NCBI RefSeq assembly: GCF_963678975.1
Contig: NC_089274.1
Location: 33,537,790-33,601,789, forward strand
DNA length: 64,000 nucleotides
Source of the DNA: Dysidea avara
Lineage: Eukaryota; Porifera; Demospongiae; Dictyoceratida; Dysideidae
Reading direction: 5' to 3'
A program made the position numbers and the translations under genes. The notes beneath the pieces are model-generated. The model saw only the letters and a list, made by a program, of their open reading frames with translations, ran no database searches and was not told where the DNA came from. Shown piece by piece: positions 1 through 26,110 of this stretch (position 1 is the first letter of the stretch; each line of letters begins with the position of its first letter).

Positions 1-174
1 TTCAATACCTGTTGTAGTGTGGGTATGCGTATACAGAAAGATGTACAATGACATTTATATTTACAATTATATATCTCAAATCTAGAAGTCCAGCACATGA
101 ACATAATTTACTAGCCACTTGATTCACACTAACTTTTATCCAAAGATACAGCACATATTACCCACTGTACTTAC

Positions 175-14919
<14,745 letters not shown>

Positions 14920-15169
14920 AATGAGACGCACACCAAGTCGCCTACATACACTGTAAAGCACTAATACAATACAATACAATACAATACACGTCACAATTCA
15001 CAAAGGTGTGGCTTAGCACTAATTAACGCACACCATGTTGCTGGATGTTCACAACATAGTTCACAACCGTGACAAACCATAAGTCTTCTATGTGAGTTGA
15101 CCTTATTTACGCGTATCATGTTACTGTAATTGTAAATTCCATTCCTGCATTTCTAGTGGCTAAACACCA
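14920..15169. promoter_or_regulatory. Divergent promoter between the PH-START gene and PICK1
   Basis: The two start codons (14917-14919 minus, 15170 plus) point away from each other across 250 bp, so a shared bidirectional promoter is likely. The interval contains a short (ACAAT)n run at about 14966-14990. Just before the PICK1 ATG there is a pyrimidine-rich acceptor-like site ending ctag at about 15157, which may close a 5'UTR intron. No clear TATA box is seen. Confidence 0.45.
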
Positions 15170-18100
15170 ATGGCACACAAAGTGACCTTGGTTAAGGGCC
15201 AGGACAACGTAATAGGGATCAGTATTGGAGGGGGAGCACCGTGGTGTCCAGTACTCTATGTTGTACAAGTGTTCCACAGGACACCTGCTGCTGTAGATGG
15301 CAGCCTCCAGCCCGGAGATGAATTGATCAGCATCAATGATGTCATCCTTAAAAAGCGTACACGCAAAGAGGTTGCGAATATGATTCAAGAAATACAAGTT
15401 TGTAACATGTTGTGAGTATGTATGTGTGTGCATATGTAATTTCAGAGTATACCAAATATCAATGTATTGAATTATGTACTTGTAGGGTCCAGTTACTATT
15501 GCTTATAACAGAATTGTTCCTGTAAAGGAAAAGAAGTCATTAGACATCAGTAAGAGCTAAGGCATGCAGTATTTCATAGCTCTGATTATATCACAATTTT
15601 TTTTTTATTACAGCTATCAAGAAACTGAAGCATAAGTTGGTAGAGAAACTGGATGAAGAGACAGCTGATAGTTTGGGAATAAGTAGAGCAATTCTTATAC
15701 ATGGTAAGGATGTACGTATAGCTAGTAGTAAGATACCATGAAAATGGATTTTGCCTATGTGATCATTATTACTTTGCTGTGAAAACTGGTTGTTTTTGCA
15801 AAATTCTATTTTGTTGTTAATATACATGTAAGCTGCGTAAAAATACGTGTGCTACAAAATTTTACTGACATTTTAATTGCATTGTTACACACTGAACAAA
15901 GCTCCAATCAATAAAACCTACACTCCATCGGATTCACCTTTTCATGGAGGGTAGGAAAATCTTTGTTTCATGTTCATACAGCAAAAGTCACATGAGTTAT
16001 GGGCGTTTATTGTGATGCAGTAGAAATAAAGTTTACCGTTGTCATTTCTTTGTTGGAATGGCCTTCTTCTTTGTCTACATGTAGGAATACAGAGAAAGCT
16101 CTTTCTTTACCTTTGATGGATTTGTCAGTTCATGGTGAACAGATTTAGCCAATTCCCATCTTCGTAGTTGTTTTAGTCATGATTAAATAAATGCCTGTAA
16201 TTTATTTGTGGTATTGTTGCTGTACAAATTAAGCGGTTCCAACTGTCTATCACTTTAACTCCAAGACTTTTCATCACAAAAGACTAACTTTCATTGTCCA
16301 CTCCTTTGTTACTACAGATAACAGAGAAACAATAAAATGGAATTCAAGGGATATGTGAAAATGACCAGTTTTTGCTCAGCCGGTCCTATATGTATACATC
16401 ACTTTTCCATATTCCTTTGGTATGCATAGTCTTGTTCTTGCTTGTTCAGACACTATTGCAAAGAAAGTGGAGCAAATGGATCATAATGAAGCAGTTGTAA
16501 AGGGTAAGCTCAAGCTGTTTTTGTGATAGTTTTGTTTCATATTTGTCTGTTGTGATTCAGAATTGCTAACTCATTCAAAACATCTTCTAGAAGGCTATAA
16601 GCATCTCGTTCAATCTTATGAGGGTAAGGAGATTGATGTGCAATTGTCTAATTGAACTGACTGAAACAGTTTATAGACCAAATTACTAATGCCTACAATA
16701 GTGTAATTTTGTCATGTGGATTGGTATATAGTTGAGAGGCAACACCATGATGCAGCTATACTATAAGTACACTGAGGAGCATTGGGACAAAAACATAGAG
16801 TGCATACTAACTTGATAATGCAGTAATTAATGAGTGTTAGTCATGTGGTCTGAAAAGCAAACACATACACATGTTAAAGTAATTTTCATGTATCGTATAG
16901 TATGATAGCATTGTACAGTAGGGATCATGGAGGTTTGGGCTTTCTTGCCCAAAAATATTACCCAAAAACCTTTCCTTCACAGCAACTTGGCAGTGTAAGC
17001 TAGGCATTACCAAACCCAAAAATATCTTCAGGGCGACCACAAACCCTTTCATCTAATTTCTATAAAATTTCATATAACTGAATTTTCTATTAACTGACTG
17101 CCTGCCTGCCTGACTGACTAACCAATGCGTCCAGCATAACTAGAATACTATAGATAAGGCTGCAGGCTTGATTCGACATCACTTTGGCCTGAGATGTACC
17201 TTTTCAACTGCTTTGTATCCCACTTCCTTCTCTACTACCACGTAGGTAATGATTCGGTAATTCAGTGCTTTACTTTCTGTAGTGTGACTGGACTGATTGC
17301 AGAGCTGATTCTACTTGATTTGTGTTGCTGCATAACTGGTGAGAGGTTGAAGTGGAACAGCCACTTCGCGTTGTCAGTAACTGATAGTTGGGACACGTTC
17401 ACTTGTAATTTCTGTAGTGACTGCAGAGGCGCATAGCTGACAGTGGAGTGGGACGGCCACTTCACGTTTCGATAATTGGAGTGCACGTTCAGTTATGCAA
17501 TTAATTTTTATAACATGTATGATGCCATTCATTCCTTTGATGTGGTGTGTGATGGCTCACCAGTAATGAATTATGCCATTACAAAAAAATTAATGAAAAA
17601 GTGTAAGGAAAAATTAGAAAATTTACATTTGAGTAGGATCATAGAAATAAAAACTAATGAAATAAGCCAGGAGGTCATCTACACTTGCAGCTATGTATAC
17701 TACCCTTGGCATTTAATCCCTACTCCTAGTCTTGCTATACTATTGACAGGCTGTATAATGACTGAAGTAGGAATTAAATGTTAAGTAGTATAACTGCAGG
17801 TGTAGATGACATCCTAGCTTGCTTCATCTCTTTTCATTTCTATGATCCTACTCAAATCTAATTTGTAGTTTCATGTTCACTGGTCAAAATGTTTATTTCT
17901 ATGATGCCAACTAAAAATAGAAATTCAGCTCCATCATACAGCACAGTAGTACTGTATCATAGCAATCATGGAGTGTTGGGCTTTCTTGTCCAAAAATATT
18001 ACCCACTAACCAGCCACACTTCACATGCACTATGAAGCGATAGCAAAAAAAAATCAAACGGTATAGTGGTACCGTTTAAGTAGGGATCGCCCCAAATATT

Positions 18101-20596
18101 TTGCACACCGTCCAAAATCCCACCTTCAAAAATCATCCTAGAGACATTTTACATGTTGAAAATCACCTTTACAGAATAGTACTAGTCCATATAATGCATA
18201 ATACAGGATTAAATATAACAAAACGCTTACAGGTCCAACGAAACCATATTGAGGCATTTATTTTCCATATCAACACTTTCTTTCAGCAGCACATTTAGAT
18301 GCCACAGAATTATTTCAGAGCTGGATTTCAGAAGCACTTCAGTCCCAGTGCTACTATAAGAGGTATACTAGCTAGATATCTGCAACTTCACGATTGGGAT
18401 CCCGTTTGTGATACGTTTGCAACCACACCTATCAAATAAATATCTAGCTATTTACTTAACAGTAAACAAGATCACCTCACTCCTTATTGGTCTAGCCAGC
18501 TGCACACCCCTTGGTTGACTTGAGATATACAACAGTCACTCTAATACAACAGTCATGTATGATAGAACAGTTACAAGTTACATTGTTCTGGTAGACATAG
18601 CTATTTTTATAAGAAAAAGAAGCAAGTACAATGTAAAATCAGTATATTACATTATTGTTCTAAAGGAGACAGGTGCCCCTCAGCAACAGCAAGGTTGACA
18701 GCTGGAGGCACACAGGGATGCTCGGATCTAGAACTCAATCCCCTGATACAAATTATTGAAGAGCGTAGTAAGGAAAATCCCAAACTACAGTGAAGCCAGC
18801 CCATAACCACGGAATATGGGGAACTCCACTTCTCACTGAGCAAATGGGAAAGATGTTTATAAGTGATGGTATCTGCCTTCCCCATACCTACATACAAGTG
18901 GACTAAAGCAAGTTACATTGTAGCTAGCTGTACCACAACAAAAAACTAAACAATCTAGTATTTTAAAAATTGTTGATTTAAAAATGAAGTAGGGATCTTT
19001 GCAATAAAAAGTAGTGAAACAAGAGATGAATGATGGTGTTACAGCATAGCTCAGTGGGAAAGTCCCTACTTTAGCACATTAGCTATTATTATTTTGTTCA
19101 ATGCCAAAGTAGGGACTTCTCACTGAGCTATGCTGTAACACCATCATTCATCTCTTGTTTTACTACTTTGTATTGCATAGATCTCTACTTCATTTTTTAA
19201 TTAGCGATTTTTAAAAATACTATTTTTATTACACGTAGTCATACTACTTGTTGAAAGTAATAGATCGTACAACCAACGATTGTATTGTAATCATTGATGA
19301 CCACTGTTACTGTTGAAGTGAAAGTTGTGACTGCCACACATTGCCATCATCGTAAGTCTAATTACTCCATAACGGCAGCGTTTCTCCAATCGTGAATTAT
19401 ACCATTGCAAACAACAAACTAAATAGAACTAAAAATGTATCGAGCCTGTTGAGCCCCTTCGTCTACTTTTTGTACAGGGTCTATTCAGCTCACGTAAAAT
19501 ACTTTCTGATTCAGTACTTGAGCAACATTGTTACACATTCACGTGGTCTTGTCCTCCCCCCCTCCCTGAGGTATAACTAAGCCTGTAAATATCTTCAAGG
19601 TGATCCCAAATCCTTCCAACAAGTTTCTATGAAATTTTTATTTGATTATGTTTTCTGCTAACTGACTGACTGAATGATGCCTCCAGCCAAGTTGAACTTG
19701 ACTATGGATAATGTTACAGGTTTGATTTCTTCACTATATATCACTTTGGCCCAAGACATGTCTTTTGTCAAACTGCAGCAGCTTTGATGCATGCATTGTA
19801 CTTTGTCCTCCTTTGAGTCTCATTTCTTTCTCCACTACCACATACGTCACGTGATGATTGGCGGTAATGCATTGCACTACTTTAGTACTGTATTTTCCAT
19901 AGTATTACTGGTTTTACTGAGTTTCTCGTGCTGTTCTTCATTTGTAATTGCTTTTTATTTCTACTCAAATGTAAAATTACTTACAATTTGTTTGTATAGA
20001 TGTGAGCAAGCACATGGTAATTTTTTTACAGACATGTTCCAGATATTTTCAACTATTGGTGTACATGAGAGACAGCAAAGTGCCAGTTTAGCATTTTCTA
20101 ACTTTGGAGCAGCACATCGGTGTGTAATTACATGTTTGTTGTATTGTGTGTTTGTGTTGTAAGGCAACATAGCCAAGTGGCTATATTATCGGTCTGGTAA
20201 TCGAAAGGTTCCAGGTTTGATGTTTGGTTATGTCAATTTGGTGTTGTTGTTTCCTTGAACTAGAAACTTTACTCACATTGCTCCAGTCTACCCAGCTGTA
20301 TATTGGGGACCTGGTGGCCTGGTGTCATCTGGGGAAGCAGCCCACCCAGCTGTAACATCAATGGGTACCTGGTGTTTACTGAGGAAGCCAGTGCCCAACT
20401 GTCCTTGTCTCGTTTAGGTGAAACTTTGGGTTCTGCAACCTCTCTCCATGAGACCTCCTATGGGTTACTAGCCCTGGTCAAGGAGGATTTGTCTGCACAA
20501 GGCTCAAGTGCCTAAGTGGTGCATAGGCATCCCAGTGCTGGTTCACTGGGCAGCGATACAGATGTAGCTGTGTTTTGCATGGCTGCCGTAGGCTTT

Positions 20597-20662
<66 letters not shown>

Positions 20663-23600
20663 TGTGTGACGCATGCATGCGTGCGTGTGTGTGTAGATGT
20701 GTGTGCATGTGTGCGTGCATGTGCACGTGTGTGACATGTAGTGAGCTTACCAGCTTACAAGTCTACCCTATAGTGTAGCTGTAAAAATTCTGGGGAACTA
20801 CACTCACACAGAACCTATATAATGAGGCAAACATACGTACGTCTACATATGGTGTGTACAGTATGTAGTAAAGAGGTCTATTATACAGCAATGTATCAAT
20901 ACAGTTTATGAGTGCTGCTGCAATACATCTTGTGAATACAAAGCAGTTAATTTTGTTTGAGTGTTCTAGTTGGTACTATAATAATCAGTTTTCAATAGGC
21001 AACCAGCTGTGCAGTGGTGGAGGATGTTACCTCACCAGGGTAAACTGTACGATGTAGAAATCTCTTGAAGTAGGGGGTCTGGGGGCAAGGCATTAATTTT
21101 AGCTTTTATGATGTCTGAAAGTTCGCCAGAATTAACTTATGTATAAGTGTGAAGCATTACAGATGGGTATTCACTATTATTATTATAGCACTATGCATGA
21201 AGAGGGAATAAAGATGATACAGAAGATTGAACCTGTAAGTAACCCTGAAACTGTCATGCATGTAGAATCAAGTAGTGATGCTTCAATTTATACACGCATG
21301 ACAGCTTGGTTTTGCCATCACTATTAGAGGGTTTGTGTATAGTAGGGGCCATTAAAAAGTTTACACTCTGTTTGGTTTTAGCAATAGTTAAAATGATAGT
21401 GAAACACGTCACAAAAATACATTTTAACAAAACACTTGCATAATTTGTCATATACAATATGAACTATTTTTATCTCTCACAATTGTTAAAACAATAGTTT
21501 TAACAATTTGTATTTTTAAAACAATACGTAGTTTTAACGATTCGTGATGCATGACGTGTGTGTGTCTTACTTGGCTTTGCTAAAAGGATAGTTGCAATTG
21601 TATTTCTATAACAATTTGTACAGTTAAAACCAAACAGAGTGTAAACTTTTTTATGGTATGTGACAATGATGTGTATATTTACAGATTATAAAAGATCTTT
21701 CGGTGTTCTTGGAAAAGGTATGTATACATTTGCATAGTTGAAATGTGTATGCTGGCTATCTGTAGGCAGTGCCAGATACAAGATTAACCATCAAAAAGTA
21801 TTCTGATGCAAAATTTGAGTATTTAGTAAGTTACTATTGGTCATTATCAGCTACAGATGTATTTGACGTGTGTTTGTGTATCACTTTGAATTGTGTACAT
21901 GACAATAAGGTTCACACTGTACATAGGTATCAGTAGACAAATATTTAGCATTCCAAGCTAGACTTGTTGCATTTCTTACATTTGTTGGATAGACTTACTG
22001 GATTGCAGCTATATGTAGCTATCTGCTAGCTATACATCCACCTAGAATTGACCCTATACCTGTGTTTCAATTATAAATATAATGCTTTATTGAAATATCA
22101 AAATTATCACAAATAATTGATAGGTTTGAAAATTGAAAAAAAGATATTTTGCATCTGACGTTTGATCACATTACCTTCTGGGAAAAAAAGTCTATCTACA
22201 ATCATATTATGCCAGCTAATTGAAATATAATCTACTTATATTCTGGTGTAGCTCAAGGTTAATATACCACACAATAGCTTATAAGTTGCATGGGAAGGGT
22301 ACAGAAGGTGGCATCTAAGTGCTCTTGGCGTCTGAACATCAATATTTTTAGACAGTGGCTTTCCAAGGTCACTGCAGCCACACAACGTAACCAAATCCTT
22401 TTATATTTTATGCATGGAGGTTATAGTCATAGGTCTTCATAATAGTGATTGAGTCTTGCTACTCTTCTAGAAATATCACATCTGAAAGCACGTGGTGGTA
22501 AGAATACATGAGGTGCTGAGAATACATGAGGTGCTGAGAATACATGAGGTGCTGAGAATACATGAGGTGCTGAGAATACATGAGGTGCTCTACTTTTCTT
22601 TTCCTGCTTCTTCTTTTTGCATACTTTGCAAAAAATGTATAAAGCACAAATGATTCATCTGATCAATCTGAAATGTGGTACACTTAAAGAGGCTATAAAT
22701 GTGAATCCCACTACCAAACTTTATGCGAATCTGATGAACTTATTGTTCATATAAAAAGATTGAACTTCTGTCACACCTACAGTACAGGGCAAACCGCTTC
22801 ATGAAATGACTTTTATTTTGTTTTTAACCCAGACCACCCTTGCCTATCACCCCCACCACCAAAGAGCAGGTAGCCGAAAAAAAAGGGAAGGGAACATCTA
22901 GCTGTCCCTAGGACCACCAATATGGCCCATCTCTGGGGTAGCATCATTGATGTGTTCCCCGGATGCACAGTGTGGCAGATCAAAATAAAGATAATGAAAA
23001 AGTGCAGTGAATCCATACCAGAGTGCTACTGTATGTCATTGAGCTGTGGTGGGAAAGAAAATCAACCAAACGGCAATAAAATGTCAGTGCTTTCTTCCCC
23101 ATGCCACCAGTTGTGGCAAACACCCGAGGGGTAAAAGAAGATACTGTAGTTCCACCTCCCAGACACTTCTCCATATTCTTCTCTTCTTTTGTAATTGGTT
23201 TATGAATAAATTAATAATTATGTAGGAGTGCCTTTTGGTGGTTTGGAAGCAATTGAGATATAAAGACCATGGAGATATAATGCAAAACCAATCATGTGTA
23301 ACAATTGCATGATCAAGTTTTGTGAATAAAAAAATTCATTAGCTGTCACGCCTACCAGGCAAATCGCTTAAGATATTATTGGTGTGTAAATGGATGGAAA
23401 GTCCTTTCAGTGGTATAGAATCAGATTAAAAGCCGCTGATTTGTATTGTGAAAAACTAAATACATGCAGCAAGTGTGTGATCAAGATACTGTAATAGTAC
23501 AGTCACTTTATTAGAGCATTCAGCTATGTTTATAAGATACTCTATTTGATTCAACTATGTAACAAGACACCCTCTAGTGAGTTTATGGATGCAACAAGTC

Positions 23601-25422
23601 ATCCTGTAGTGAGTTTAGCTATAAATATTTCACCCTGTAGAGATCTCAACCATGCAGCAAGTAATCTTGTAGAGAGTTCAGCTACAGTGTCTTGTTATAT
23701 AGCTGAAGGGTGACTTGTGATGTAGTGAACTCTCCACAGGGTGAATTGTTTCTAGCTGATCTCTCTGCAGGGTGATTTGTTTGTAGTAGTGAGTTCACCT
23801 ACGTAACAGGCCACCATCTAGAGAGTTCACCACTTAACAAGTCAACCTGTAGAGAGTTTTCATCTACAAACAAGTCACCCTGTCAAGAGTTCAGCTATGT
23901 TACAAATCACCCAGTAGAAAGCTCAGCGATAAGGCATTCACCCAGTGGTAGTTACAGGTCACCCAGTAGAAAGTTCAGCTATGTTGCAAGTCACCCAATA
24001 AAGAGTTCAGCTACATAAGAACTCACCCAGTAGAGAGTTAAGCTATGTAATAATATAGAGAGTTCAACTGCAAACAAGTCACTCTGCCATGAATTCAGCT
24101 ATGTTGCAAGTCACCTATTATAGTGGAGGGTTCAGTAACATAAAAAGTCACCCTATAGAGAGTTAGACTGCACTAGAAGTCACCATGTCTTGTGCCATGT
24201 AGACACCCAGTAGACTACAAATAAGTCACCCTCTTGGGATTTTACAAGTCACTCAGCTATGCTCCAAGTCACTCTGTACAGAAGAGTTCGGCTACATAGA
24301 CTTTTCTCTTCTTCCTGTAGGAAAAAAAAGGGAAAGTAAAATGTAATTACAAAAAATGTGATATTTATACCAAAACAGCCAAGCTGAAAAGGATGTGACC
24401 CCCTAAAGGCCAGGGTGAAAAGTTGTGAAATCAAAGATAGTGGCCAAGAAATGACTGTAACAGTAGGTAGGTTTATGGCAAAACTTTTAGTAATGACACT
24501 TGAGGTGAATTCAGTGCCCAATCCTAGGAGGCAACAAAAATTCAGCTGAATTGTTGTTGTTAATTTTTTTTACCATCACAACCACTTCTTAGCTGCCTTT
24601 GATTTCACAACCTGAACTTTTTGGGGCTTCATCTTTTTTTACAGCTTAGCTGTTTTGGTATACATTTTATTAACCCATTAGCCTACCCTGTGTCATATAT
24701 TTTGGTAGGCATATTGTTTAAAAGTTAAAGAAATGGATGATGCAGAGATAGATGCCGTTGTAAGTCACACATGATACATCTCTGTAGTGGAACTCTATAT
24801 ATGTACAAAAGAGTGTTTGCATACTACTGAACTGTATTGGCTGTGCATAGATAGCAATGGCACCATATTTGAGGGTACATTTTTTTCTGTAATTTTGACC
24901 ATATTTTCTGACCCCAGTATGCATATAATATTATCAGTTCTAATTGTTATGTTTGTAGCATCATGGACAAATATTAGTTCGAGTTGTTGAAGGAAATGCA
25001 GAATACAGGTAGCGATTGACAAAGTAACACAGATTTTAGTGGTATATTAATGTCATGCAGAGAATTACTAACATCACGTCACAAAGCCAAAATCCACTAT
25101 TCTAAGATGAGGTCAGACTCACTGATAAAGTTACAGTTGCTGGACAACAAGAGGGGTGGGTACTAGTTATTATAGGTACTTATACCATCATTGTCTTTAT
25201 GTAGTCCAAGACTTAGTGTTTCACCTGGAAAGAATGATATCCGCTTTCCATGTATTCATAAAGCAATGCCACAAGACACTACAGCAAGGTGCTATTGCAC
25301 CCATACAACCTGAACTGATTGGAGTAGGGGGGGATAGAAGTGACAAATTAGACACTCCATTAATTAAATTAGATGAGCAAAAAGTTGATGAGGATTTGGT
25401 TAATCTTAATAGTGATGATTAG
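15170..25422 (+). CDS. PICK1: PICK1 orthologue: PDZ-BAR scaffold protein interacting with C kinase 1
   Basis: Thirteen plus-strand exons: 15170-15397, 15486-15549, 15614-15703, 16450-16503, 16591-16623, 20000-20119, 21189-21234, 21685-21717, 21766-21825, 24709-24759, 24959-25008, 25061-25155 and 25205-25422. They give about 380 residues against about 415 in human PICK1. The PDZ domain is residues 3-80, with IGISIGGG and LYVVQVF in the positions of the human protein. The rest is an arfaptin-type BAR domain with PDTRLTIKKY, YCLKVKEMDD and QDLVFHLERM. An acidic tail ends NLNSDD. In animals PICK1 clusters membrane receptors through PDZ and senses membrane curvature through BAR. An in-frame TAA nine bases before the ATG supports this start. 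The recognised exons sum to 1142 nt, one short of a multiple of three, and exons 5 and 6 meet out of phase, so a small exon is probably missed in the intron 16624-19999. Confidence 0.93.
16900..17260 (+). repeat. Dispersed repeat family copy (PICK1 intron 5)
   Basis: Blocks such as gggatcatggaggtttggg, ttcttgcccaaaaatattac and aaggctgcaggcttgatt recur at 17960-18010, 19580-19860, 39840-39990 and 60285-60620. No clear ORF is seen; the family looks like a non-autonomous element several hundred bases long. Confidence 0.6.
18060..18180 (-). repeat. Dispersed repeat, partner of 3966-4090
   Basis: This is an inverted copy of the 3966-4090 repeat. Read on the minus strand it has gatttttgaaggtgggatt and a following cggtgtgca block. 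Confidence 0.6.
18955..19225. mobile_element. Foldback MITE with arms of about 110-130 bp
   Basis: The left arm (gaagtagggatctttgc, gtagtgaaacaagagatg, acagcatagctcagtggg) is repeated in reverse complement on the right around a loop near 19075. A half copy lies at 3020-3125. Transcribed as part of PICK1 intron 5 it would form a long hairpin. Confidence 0.8.
19580..19860 (+). repeat. Dispersed repeat family copy (PICK1 intron 5)
   Basis: Shares the modules aatatcttcaaggtgatcc, acaggtttgatttc and tatcactttggcccaagac with 17020-17200, and ends with a gcatgcattg block also present near 39950. Confidence 0.55.
20161..20595 (+). repeat. tRNA-derived SINE with (TG)n tail
   Basis: The head tagccaagtggctatat (A box-like) and ggttccaggtttga (B box-like) are about 35 bases apart with a tctggtaatc anticodon-loop-like stretch. 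An unrelated body follows, then a (TG)n run at 20596-20670. The tRNA arms do not pair well enough for a functional tRNA. Confidence 0.65.
20596..20735. repeat. (TG)n microsatellite
   Basis: A nearly pure TG run of about 75 bp followed by degenerate gtgtgcatg repeats. Open frames across it (Val-Cys or Thr-His repeats) are not genes. Confidence 0.95.
21343..21661. mobile_element. MITE with AAAAAGTTTACACTCTG ends
   Basis: aaaaagtttacactctg followed by tttggtttta is inverted almost perfectly at the right end, giving inverted ends of nearly 30 bp. The inside is full of attgttaaaacaa-like palindromes. It lies in a PICK1 intron. Confidence 0.75.
22500..22589. repeat. 18-bp minisatellite, 5 copies
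   Basis: The unit gagaatacatgaggtgct is repeated five times head to tail with one variant base in the first unit. It lies in the PICK1 intron 21826-24708. Confidence 0.95.
23530..24295. repeat. Degenerate minisatellite of about 30-45 bp units
   Basis: Variants of gagagttcagctatg and caagtcaccctgtag alternate some twenty times across about 760 bp, with unit length drifting. No coding frame is conserved. It lies in the same PICK1 intron as the 18-bp minisatellite. Confidence 0.85.
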
Positions 25423-25559
25423 TTTTACATGATTACACTGCTATAATATTGCTATAATTATACTGATGTATTGTACTTTTTAAATTTTTTTACAATATAA
25501 TCTCATTGCTTAAAACAAGCAACATAAGTACAATAATGTGTGTGTACAGTACATAAGTG

Positions 25560-26110
25560 TCGTTAATGGCAGCAGTGTTGGAGACATTTCAACACAGAGC
25601 ACCATCTTGTGACATGGCCCTGTAGTAGTAAATTGGCAAGTAGAGTGTCCCATATTGTTGAAATTGCACCATGCCAACTTCTGTGGAAACTATCCAAAGA
25701 TTTGAATGTAATAGGATTGTTCAGTCTCAGTGCCTGGGCAGGATCTGATAAACCGGTTAGACGGGATGATCTCCTAGTGATGGTTGTAACAAATTGAGGA
25801 AGAAACGACTGTAAATTACCACGACCCAACAAACGACACATGAGACCAATTGCTGCAGCATTCCAGTGTGATTCCAGGGATGGAAAGGTACAGTACAATG
25901 ACAGATATCGGCAGCTCGACACTGAAGAGCATCCAAACGCTCCAGGTGACTTCCGGCAGAACCAAAATGAAGAAGATGGCCATAGTCCAAACAGGAACGA
26001 ACAAAGGATTTGTATGTCATAGATAAACGATATAGTTGAGCTAACCACTGTTTTGTCTTGGAAACAATCATGTCCACATGAGGCCCCAAGTAAAAGAGGG
26101 ATATCATAAA
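25560..26110 (-). pseudogene. Non-LTR retrotransposon (LINE) RT 3' end, broken
   Basis: Minus-strand translation shows a LINE reverse-transcriptase tail: YKSFVRSCLDYG, then LERLDALQCRA, and in a second frame TITRRSSRL. One frameshift separates the pieces and the 5' part is missing. It starts about 140 bases after the PICK1 stop codon, tail to tail. Confidence 0.75.

Noticed and set aside
17194-17784. Plus frames of 80 and 102 residues in PICK1 intron 5
   Set aside because: No similarity to PICK1, no phase fit as the missing exon, and they overlap a dispersed repeat.
20161-20240. Possible tRNA gene
   Set aside because: A and B box-like motifs are present, but the acceptor and T arms do not pair, and a SINE body plus TG tail follows.
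20478-20778. Four overlapping open frames rich in Thr-His or Val-Cys
   Set aside because: All cross the (TG)n microsatellite and have no conserved features.
22500-22589. Regular repeats resembling a CRISPR array
   Set aside because: The units abut without spacers and the genome is eukaryotic.
22459-22647. Frame with repeated LMYSQH
   Set aside because: Translation of the 18-bp minisatellite, not a gene.
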